From Butyricimonas muris (lineage in GTDB: Bacteria > Bacteroidota > Bacteroidia > Bacteroidales > Marinifilaceae), in the NCBI RefSeq assembly GCF_046365375.1, contig NZ_JBKEIT010000003.1, forward strand, positions 492,522 to 556,521: a DNA stretch of 64,000 nt. The letters are read 5' to 3'. This document shows, piece after piece, positions 42,914-49,601 of the stretch (within the stretch, counting starts at the first letter, position 1; the number at the start of each line of letters is the position of its first letter). The position numbers and the translations under genes are program-made. The notes below the pieces were generated by a model. It did not search any database, was not told where the DNA came from, and saw only the letters and a list, made by a program, of their open reading frames with translations.

Positions 42914-43046
42914 TTTTGGATTTATGATTTTAGATTTCTTGATTTTAGATTTAGGAATTTAATGATTTGAACGGAAATTAATTAATAACTTGTTGGTTAT
43001 CAATTAGGTTAGAGTGTCAATCGTAAATCGAGAAATCATAAATCAA
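42914..43046. repeat. Family-3 inverted repeat element
   Basis: Left arm of TTATGAT/TTTAGAT/TTGATTT units (42918-42960), a core of about 55 bp with an internal TAATTAATAACTTGTTGGTTATCA dyad, and a right arm with CGTAAATCGAGAAATCATAAATC. It fills the gap between two convergent genes. Confidence 0.6.
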
Positions 43047-43313
43047 TCAGTTGTTCTTTATTTTCTTGATTAAGGCGTACATTCTCCACCACAAGTAGGC
43101 GATAAGTAACACGGATATTGTGTAGATGATTCGGTTGTCGATGTCTATAAACCGTTTGAACATCAACGGAACCGCTCTTACCGTGTTCCACGGGTTTATT
43201 CCTTGCCACGAGAAGCGTACTTCGGTTGGGGACGCGATGATGGAAATGATACTGAATGCCGCAACAAGAGCGACGAGCGATATGATTAGAGAGGTTTTGT
43301 CTATATTTTTCAT
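43047..43313 (-). CDS. Small membrane protein downstream of PBP1A
   Basis: 88 residues with two membrane helices (~9-27 and ~60-78), an aromatic middle loop (VRFSWQGINPW) and a basic C-terminus (ALIKKIKNN). I do not recognise a family. It starts 6 bp after the stop of the penicillin-binding protein gene and is surely co-transcribed, so an accessory role at the cell-wall synthesis site is possible. Confidence 0.6.
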   Translation of the reverse strand: MKNIDKTSLIISLVALVAAFSIISIIASPTEVRFSWQGINPWNTVRAVPLMFKRFIDIDNRIIYTISVLLIAYLWWRMYALIKKIKNN

Positions 43314-43319
43314 TTGCGT

Positions 43320-45677
43320 TTATTTTTTATCTTTTTTCTTGAACAGGTCGCCGATTTTCTTGAAGAAACCTTTCTTTTTCGGTTGCTCCGTTTCGGGGGC
43401 GACTTCTTCGTGGTGTTTCACTTTTTCAAGCTTCCGGTTAGTCAATCTATCCAGTATATTTATATTTTCTTTAAAGGTGGGGACTTCCAGTTCTTTTTGA
43501 GTACTCATAGGCGGTACGGGGAACGAGAGATTCTCCCAATAGCTGTACGTGCTGCTCTTCAAACAATCCTGCATGAACAAACCGAAGATGGGGAGTGCCA
43601 TGTTCGCACCTTGTCCCAAAGAGGTAGATTTAAAATGGATGCGGGAGTTGTTCGCCCCGACGCGTATCCCCACGACGATGCGGGGGGTGTAACCGATAAA
43701 CCAGCCGTCGGCTTGATTCTGGGTGGTTCCGGTCTTTCCGGCGATAGCCATATTCAATCCGTAATTATTGATAAGGCGCTTGCCGGTTCCTTCTTGAATG
43801 ACAGCCGTGAGCATGGATGACATCAAGTGAGCTTCTCCGGAGGGTAAAACCCGTTCTTTGCGGGGAGGTTCCGCCTCGTATATAATCCGTCCTTCCCGGT
43901 CTTTGATCGAAACCAAATAGTAAGGTTCCGTGAGAACCCCGTTGTTTGCATAACATAAATAGGGGAGAACCATTTCTTTTAACGGAATGTTCGCCGCACC
44001 CAAGGCTATGGAAGGAACAGCGGGCAGGTCGCTTTGTATTCCCAGACGGCGGGCATGTGCTATCGTGGTATCTATTCCCGTCTGGAGAAGTACTTCCACG
44101 GCTATCGTGTTGATAGATTGACTTAATGCCCCTTTCAGCGTGTAGAATCCCCCGTATCGGTTGTTCGAGTTCCGGGGAGTCCAGTTGTCATATTCCGGGT
44201 AGCTTTTTTGTTCATCCTTGTAATAGGCATCCACTCGGGCTCCATGCTCAACGGCGGCACTGTAAACGACAGGTTTAAAGACTGAACCCACTTGACGTGG
44301 CGCCAGTACTTGATCGTACTGGAAATACTTGAAGTCCAATCCGCCAATCCATACTTTTACTTTTCCGGTATGCGGCTCTATGGCGATCATGCCGGGGTGA
44401 AGTATTTTCAAGTAGTGCTTAATGGAGTCGATCGGGGACATCTGCATTTCCACCTCTCCTTGATAGGCGCTGTAAATAGTCATGCATTTCTTCTCGTTTA
44501 GAGCGGCAAGAATGGCTTTTTCGCCCAATCCCTGTTGTTTCAGTGATTTGTAAGCTGTGCTTTCCCGGATGGCTTTATCGAGGATATCGGGTTCTTTATA
44601 CCACGGGTCTTGTTTGTCCCAATGCGTGTAGAAAGAGTTTTGCAAAGATTTCATGTGGGTGTGCATGGCGTCTTCCGCGTAACGTTGCATCTCGGCATCA
44701 ATCGTCGTGGTGAGAATCAGACCGTCCTTGTATAAATTGTAATTCGTGCTGTTTGCCTCGTTGTATTTGGCAATCAGCTTCATGGCATCCTGCCTGATTT
44801 GTTCACGCAGGTAGGGGGCTAATCCCGAATAATGATTCAAGGGTTTGTAACGGAGTTCCAGCTTCTCCTTTTTCAGTTGCTCGGCCTCGGCTTCCGTGAG
44901 GTAATCGTATTTCTCCATTTGGGCAATCACCGTGTTGCGCCGTTGTAACATACGGTCGGGATGTACGCGGGGATTGTAGTAGGAGGGACCTTTTAATAAA
45001 CCTATCAACGTGGCGGCTTCCGGAATTGTGAGTTGTGTTGCCGTCGTGGAGAAGTATTTTTGCGCGGCACTCTCGATGCCGAATGTTCCTTCCCCGAAGG
45101 ATACGGTGTTCAAATATAAAGTGAGTATCTCGTCTTTCGAGTACAGTTTTTCCAACCGGTGGGCGGTGATGATTTCTTTGATTTTGATGACCGGAAGCAT
45201 CAGACTGCTCCGGTATTCGCGGGGGAAAAGGTTCTTTGCCAACTGCTGGCTGATTGTGCTGCCGCCACCGGAACTTCTGTCACCGAGTAACAGTGTCTTG
45301 AAGAGAACGCGGAGCATGCTGATTTTGTCAAATCCCTTGTGTTCATAAAAGCGGACATCTTCGGTTGCAATCAGGGCATTAACTGCATTGCGGGAAATTT
45401 CGCCGAACGGGACATTCGTGCGGTTCTCCACGTAATATTTTCCAAGCAATTCGCCGTCCGAACTGTACAGGGAGGAAGCCTCGAAATTCCGTATCTCCCT
45501 TAAATCCTGATAATCCGGGATTTTACCCCACATGCCGTAATAAACACAACACACGAACAGACCGACCAGAAAAACACATAGCAAAGCGGTTAAAAGCAAG
45601 GTTTTGACGACTCGCTTTAAGAAGCTCTTTTTCTGTTTCTTGGGTTTCCTTTTTTGTACTTTTTTTCTTTTCTCCAT
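43320..45677 (-). CDS. Class A penicillin-binding protein (PBP1A type)
   Basis: 785 residues from the ATG at 45677; a GTG directly before it is the alternative. A very basic cytoplasmic start and one membrane helix (~25-48) are followed by the GT51 glycosyltransferase domain, with catalytic Glu106 in EDVRFYEHKG, and the transpeptidase domain with SVFKP (serine nucleophile, near 440), SQSINT and KTGTTQ. A Lys-rich tail closes it. It polymerises and cross-links peptidoglycan at the inner membrane. A small membrane protein follows in the same operon. Confidence 0.95.
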   Translation of the reverse strand: MEKRKKVQKRKPKKQKKSFLKRVVKTLLLTALLCVFLVGLFVCCVYYGMWGKIPDYQDLREIRNFEASSLYSSDGELLGKYYVENRTNVPFGEISRNAVNALIATEDVRFYEHKGFDKISMLRVLFKTLLLGDRSSGGGSTISQQLAKNLFPREYRSSLMLPVIKIKEIITAHRLEKLYSKDEILTLYLNTVSFGEGTFGIESAAQKYFSTTATQLTIPEAATLIGLLKGPSYYNPRVHPDRMLQRRNTVIAQMEKYDYLTEAEAEQLKKEKLELRYKPLNHYSGLAPYLREQIRQDAMKLIAKYNEANSTNYNLYKDGLILTTTIDAEMQRYAEDAMHTHMKSLQNSFYTHWDKQDPWYKEPDILDKAIRESTAYKSLKQQGLGEKAILAALNEKKCMTIYSAYQGEVEMQMSPIDSIKHYLKILHPGMIAIEPHTGKVKVWIGGLDFKYFQYDQVLAPRQVGSVFKPVVYSAAVEHGARVDAYYKDEQKSYPEYDNWTPRNSNNRYGGFYTLKGALSQSINTIAVEVLLQTGIDTTIAHARRLGIQSDLPAVPSIALGAANIPLKEMVLPYLCYANNGVLTEPYYLVSIKDREGRIIYEAEPPRKERVLPSGEAHLMSSMLTAVIQEGTGKRLINNYGLNMAIAGKTGTTQNQADGWFIGYTPRIVVGIRVGANNSRIHFKSTSLGQGANMALPIFGLFMQDCLKSSTYSYWENLSFPVPPMSTQKELEVPTFKENINILDRLTNRKLEKVKHHEEVAPETEQPKKKGFFKKIGDLFKKKDKK

Positions 45678-45772
45678 CACGTGTTTATTTGCGGTGTAAA
45701 AGTAGAAATATATTTTTATTTTACGGATGAAAAATTATTTCGATATTTCCTTTTTTCATAGGGATTTAAATA

Positions 45773-45780
45773 TACCTTTG
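45773..45780 (+). promoter_or_regulatory. -7 box of the adk promoter
   Basis: TACCTTTG matches the -7 consensus 68 bases before the adk start. No clear TTTG -33 box, but a T-rich stretch lies at the right distance (about 45750). Confidence 0.55.
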
Positions 45781-45848
45781 TGGCACAGTTTACAAAAACG
45801 AAATAAATAACAAATTAACTACGTAAAAAGAAACAAAAGTATATTGTC

Positions 45849-46421
45849 ATGCTGAATATCGCGTTGTTTGGCCCTCCGGGAGCCGGAAAAGGAACTCAGG
45901 CAAAGAAGATTGTCGAGAAGTACAATTTGGCTCATCTGTCCACGGGGGACATGATTCGTAAAGAAATTGCCGAAGGTTCGGATTTTGGTAAAATGGCCGC
46001 CGGAATAATTAATAAAGGCGAGTTATTATCCGACGAGTTCGTGGTAGCGTTAATCGTGAATAGTATAGAACATCATAAGGATGTAAACGGATTTTTGTTC
46101 GACGGTTTCCCAAGAACTGTCAGACAAGCCGAGATTCTTGACGAAATGCTTGCAAAAACGGGACATCCGTTGAGTGCTTTAATTAGTATTGATGTTCCTC
46201 ACGATGAGTTAATGCGCCGTATGTTAGAGCGTGCGAAGATAGAGGGACGTTCCGATGATAATGAAGAGGTTATCGAGAATCGTTTTCGGGAATACAAGGC
46301 GAAGACTTTGCCGGTTGCCGACCACTACAAGAACCAGAAAAAGCATCATACAGTAAATGGCTTTGCCACGGTAGAAGAGGTTTTCCAATCCATTGCGGGT
46401 ATTTTGGAAGGGGTAAAGTAA
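45849..46421 (+). CDS. adk: Adenylate kinase
   Basis: 190 residues, the short form without a zinc-type LID. P-loop GPPGAGKGTQ at 8-17, HLSTGDMIRKEI, GFPRTVRQAEILD and GRSDDNEEVIENR are all as expected. It balances ATP, ADP and AMP in the cytoplasm. Monocistronic, between a promoter box and a bidirectional terminator. Confidence 0.97.
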   Translation: MLNIALFGPPGAGKGTQAKKIVEKYNLAHLSTGDMIRKEIAEGSDFGKMAAGIINKGELLSDEFVVALIVNSIEHHKDVNGFLFDGFPRTVRQAEILDEMLAKTGHPLSALISIDVPHDELMRRMLERAKIEGRSDDNEEVIENRFREYKAKTLPVADHYKNQKKHHTVNGFATVEEVFQSIAGILEGVK

Positions 46422-46439
46422 AGCAAGTAAGATAAATAA

Positions 46440-46478
46440 AAAAGCGATTGAAATAACTGTGTTTCAATCGCTTTTTTA
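46440..46478. terminator. Bidirectional terminator between adk and the MFS gene
   Basis: GCGATTGAAA (46444-46453) pairs with TTTCAATCGC (46462-46471); A-run before and T6 after make it an intrinsic terminator on both strands. It ends at the stop of the convergent MFS gene. Confidence 0.9.
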
Positions 46479-47666
46479 TTATATCCCGGGTTCTTGCGGC
46501 TTATAATGCCACTGTAAGATAAGGAATAATAGTCCGGGAATAAAAATAATGACAGCCGTGGCTTGCAATGCCACGGAAAGGGAATACAGGTCATGTAGCC
46601 ATCCCACGAGCGGAGCCATGGCTGCAAACATTAAACGGATAACGAAATTCCGGATAGAGAGAACCGTTGCCCGCATTTCGGAGAACGTGATCTGGTTGAT
46701 ATATCCTTTTAGAATGGGGGTGGCAAATCCTCTCACGATATAAAAAAAGAAAAGGAATACCAATCCCGTGTAAGATATGTTGAACGATACCGCCACGTAT
46801 CCCCCTATGATAAAGAACAGGATAAATGCGTACATCCTGTTGCTTCCCAGTTTTTGGTCCAGTCGGTCGGAGTAGAGTGCCGATATACCCACGGTCAGGT
46901 TCAATATCGTCCAGATGATGCCGAACCAAGAGGTCGGAGTATCCAGTTCTATCAGTAAGGGTTGTACAAACCACGCCATGGTCAGCGTGGCAGCCCCGAT
47001 GACACCGGAAAACATGATATTATAACATAGTTCTTTGTTGGTGAAGAGGGAATATTTGATGATTTTCACGATATTGGCAAACGAGTTTTCTATTCTTGTC
47101 TTTGCCGCGTGTTCCGTGAGCATAAAGGCTGCCGGAATACCGATAAAGGCAATCCCGCTTTGCACGTAGAAAGGAAGACGTAGGGAATAGGTCGCCAACA
47201 GCCCGCTGAAAATACCGGCAAAGGCTTCCGAGAAATTACCGATCATGGTTACACGTCCCTCGTATTTCAAGTAACTTTCTTCTTTACGGTAATGAATCAT
47301 CGTGTCGTAAAGCAGTGCCGAATCGGCACCCGATACCAGACTCTGACCGAAACCGAGCAGGATTTCCGATATGAAGAACGCGACAAACGTGTCCGCGAGG
47401 GAGTAGTTGGTAAAACCGAAGAAACAAAGGATACACCCGGCAATCAAGCAATTCCTTCTTCCCCAAACATCGGCAAGGTATCCAGTGGGGATCTCCAAGG
47501 ATACCATGGCAATGGAATAGACGCTCTTCAAGATGAAAATATCAGCCAAATCAAGCCCGCATTCCTTGTAAAACAAGACAATGATAGGCATCACCAAGGT
47601 AAACCATTTGGAAACCTTGATCAGGTAAAGGGCGATGATATTTTTTCTAAACGACACGCTATTCAT
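46479..47666 (-). CDS. MFS transporter
   Basis: 395 residues with about 12 membrane helices and no large loops. A loop-2/3 motif of MFS type is seen (GYLADVWGRRNCLIAG), with LGFGQSLVSGADSALLYD in the fourth helix, as in drug- or metabolite-exporting MFS proteins of this phylum. The substrate is unknown. Convergent with adk and divergent from ptb. Confidence 0.85.
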   Translation of the reverse strand: MNSVSFRKNIIALYLIKVSKWFTLVMPIIVLFYKECGLDLADIFILKSVYSIAMVSLEIPTGYLADVWGRRNCLIAGCILCFFGFTNYSLADTFVAFFISEILLGFGQSLVSGADSALLYDTMIHYRKEESYLKYEGRVTMIGNFSEAFAGIFSGLLATYSLRLPFYVQSGIAFIGIPAAFMLTEHAAKTRIENSFANIVKIIKYSLFTNKELCYNIMFSGVIGAATLTMAWFVQPLLIELDTPTSWFGIIWTILNLTVGISALYSDRLDQKLGSNRMYAFILFFIIGGYVAVSFNISYTGLVFLFFFYIVRGFATPILKGYINQITFSEMRATVLSIRNFVIRLMFAAMAPLVGWLHDLYSLSVALQATAVIIFIPGLLFLILQWHYKPQEPGI

Positions 47667-47827
47667 TTTTTATTTCAAGAGGCAAAAGTAACGAATTGAA
47701 ACTTGAAAATGGAGAATTAAAATGAAATTTAATGCTCTTGACCGGAAACGTTAGCATCAAGCGACTGGTAAATTTAGAAATTAATATCAAAAAGCTGGTT
47801 TTTGTTTCTGTTTTATTCAAAAAGCGT

Positions 47828-47835
47828 TATTTTTG
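47828..47835 (+). promoter_or_regulatory. -7 box upstream of ptb
   Basis: TATTTTTG fits TAnnTTTG and lies 48 bases before the ptb ATG. Candidate -33 TTTG sequences upstream are not at the usual 19-20 base spacing. Confidence 0.45.
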
Positions 47836-47883
47836 CTTCCAAATTAAAAACATAAATCACTAATTAGTAAAAATAAGTTTGTC

Positions 47884-48792
47884 ATGGCAATACAAAAAAT
47901 CGATGACATTTACGAGGCATTAAAAGCTAACTCAAAAAAGAAACGTCTGGTTGTGGCGTACGCGAATGACAGCCATTCTATCGAGGCTGTAAATAAGGCG
48001 GTTGAATTAGGTATCGTGGAAGCTACATTGTGCGGCGACGAGAATGAAATCAAGAAGGTATGCGCGGAACACGGTTTCGATATTTCTCGTTTCAAGATTG
48101 TGCATGAGCCTGTTGATACGAAAGCTGCTGCTAAAGCAGTACAAATGGTACGTGAGAAAGAGGCTGATTTTATCATGAAAGGATTGGTCAGCACGGACAA
48201 ATATATGCGTGCGATTTTGAATAAAGATTGTGGTTTATTACCCCCGAAAGCAACGTTGTCACACGTAGTAGTAATGGAATGTCCGAATTATCACAAATTG
48301 TTGGTATTCGGTGATGCTGCAATTATTCCCGCTCCCGATTTTTCACAGAAGATGGCTATCGTGAAATACGTTTCTCAAATTGCTAATGCTCTTGGTGTGC
48401 AACGTCCGAAAGTAGCTATGATCTCCGCTACGGAACAAGTATTACCTAAAGTGGAATCTACTACTGATGCTGCAATTCTGGCTAAAATGGGAGAAAGAGG
48501 TCAATTGGGCAATATTGATATCGACGGTCCGTTGGCATTGGATGTGGCTATCGACAAAGAGGCTGCCGAGATCAAGAAGATTAATTCTCCGGTTGCCGGT
48601 GATGCCGACTGTCTGGTATTCCCGAATATCGAGGCCGGTAATGTATTCTACAAGACCAATACCAAGCTGGCAAACGCTCGTCAAGGCGCTATTCTTGTTG
48701 GAGCTACCGCTCCGAGTGTATTGTCTTCCAGAGGTGACAGCGTGGATGCCAAGTTAAATTCAATAGCGTTGGCTGCTCTTTTCGCTAAATAA
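47884..48792 (+). CDS. ptb: Phosphate butyryltransferase-type acyl-CoA phosphotransferase
   Basis: 302 residues, the length of Ptb rather than Pta. The sequence (DFIMKGLVSTDKYMRAILNKDCGLLPPKATLSHVVVMECP, GDAAIIPAPDFSQK, ISATEQVLPKVESTTDA, SPVAGDADCLVFPNIEAGNVFYK) matches the phosphate acetyl/butyryltransferase family. It would turn butyryl-CoA, or another acyl-CoA, into the acyl phosphate for a kinase. No butyrate kinase gene is beside it, unlike the common ptb-buk pair; a family-1 repeat lies immediately after. Exact chain-length preference cannot be read from sequence. Confidence 0.85.
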   Translation: MAIQKIDDIYEALKANSKKKRLVVAYANDSHSIEAVNKAVELGIVEATLCGDENEIKKVCAEHGFDISRFKIVHEPVDTKAAAKAVQMVREKEADFIMKGLVSTDKYMRAILNKDCGLLPPKATLSHVVVMECPNYHKLLVFGDAAIIPAPDFSQKMAIVKYVSQIANALGVQRPKVAMISATEQVLPKVESTTDAAILAKMGERGQLGNIDIDGPLALDVAIDKEAAEIKKINSPVAGDADCLVFPNIEAGNVFYKTNTKLANARQGAILVGATAPSVLSSRGDSVDAKLNSIALAALFAK

Positions 48793-48804
48793 TTTAAAAC
48801 TAAA

Positions 48805-48947
48805 GAGTTCATAAGGTTTGTAAAGTTCATAAAGTTTATAAAGTATATTGACCCCGCAGGCACTTTGCTCACGGCAGCAATACTGCCGATAAACATTGTC
48901 CAAAGGACTCCTGTAACTTTATAAACCTTATGAACTTTATAAACTTA
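48805..48947. repeat. Family-1 inverted repeat element with conserved core, copy 3
   Basis: Left arm of four to five 9-bp units (AGTTCATAA, GGTTTGTAA, AGTTCATAA, AGTTTATAA), core about 48847-48914 in the same orientation as copy 1 (GCACTTTG, CACGGCAGC, CTGCCGATAAA, TTGTCC), right arm of about three units. It ends five bases before the start codon of the copper-type regulator, so it makes up that gene's leader and any promoter there. Confidence 0.85.
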
Positions 48948-48951
48948 TATC

Positions 48952-49527
48952 ATGGAAGAACAAAAACACGTGATTTTTATCAAGAATATGGTTTGTAACC
49001 GTTGTATTTTGGTTATAAAACAGATTCTTAAAGATTTGCAGTTTACCCCGCTACAAGTGGATTTGGGCACGGCTGTCGTGAAAGAGGAATTGACATCGGA
49101 TGATCGGGAAGTGATTAGGAAGGCGCTTGAAGAGTATGGATTTGAATTGATAGACGATAAACGGCAACGTATCATCGAGCAGATACGGACTTCTATCATT
49201 CAGTTGGTGCATTATGAAGGTAATCTCTCCAAGTTGAAGTTGTCGGAGTATTTGAAAGAGAAATGCCATTATGACTACAGTTTTCTAAGTAAGCTGTTCA
49301 CCGAAATGAACGGAATCAGCATAGAGAAATATTATATCGCTCAAAAGGTGGAACGGATCAAAGAATTACTGTTTTATGATGAACTCTCGATCAGTGAGAT
49401 TGCCGATAAACTTCAATATTCGAGCGTGGCACACTTGAGCACTCAATTCCGCAACGTGACCGGAATGTCACCGAGCGAATTTAAACGTTTGAAGGAACAT
49501 GGACGGGAACCTTTGGATAAAGTGTAA
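48952..49527 (+). CDS. AraC-type regulator with N-terminal HMA-like domain
   Basis: 191 residues. Residues 1-70 look like a heavy-metal-associated domain fold with a CxxC metal site (IKNMVCNRCILVIKQIL...ALEEYGFELID). Residues ~90-190 are an AraC DNA-binding domain (LSKLKLSEYLKEKCHYDYSFLSKLF, then LSISEIADKLQYSSVAHLSTQFRNVTGMSPSEFK). A metal-binding domain joined to the DNA-binding domain suggests a direct copper sensor. The copA gene follows 74 bp downstream, with a dyad overlapping its promoter. Its own leader is a family-1 repeat. Confidence 0.82.
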   Translation: MEEQKHVIFIKNMVCNRCILVIKQILKDLQFTPLQVDLGTAVVKEELTSDDREVIRKALEEYGFELIDDKRQRIIEQIRTSIIQLVHYEGNLSKLKLSEYLKEKCHYDYSFLSKLFTEMNGISIEKYYIAQKVERIKELLFYDELSISEIADKLQYSSVAHLSTQFRNVTGMSPSEFKRLKEHGREPLDKV

Positions 49528-49568
49528 ATTATATCCATAATTTTGTAACAATCCGGGGGATGATATGG

Positions 49569-49597
49569 TTTACCTTTGTATAAAGAAAAAAGGTAAA
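49569..49597 (+). promoter_or_regulatory. copA promoter with overlapping dyad operator
   Basis: TACCTTTG (49571-49578) is a consensus -7 box. Perfect 9-bp arms TTTACCTTT (49569-49577) and AAAGGTAAA (49589-49597) form a dyad across it, with an 11-base centre. The right arm carries the AAAGG that could also serve as ribosome-binding site. A regulator bound here would control copA directly. Confidence 0.6.
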
Positions 49598-49601
49598 GCG
49601 T

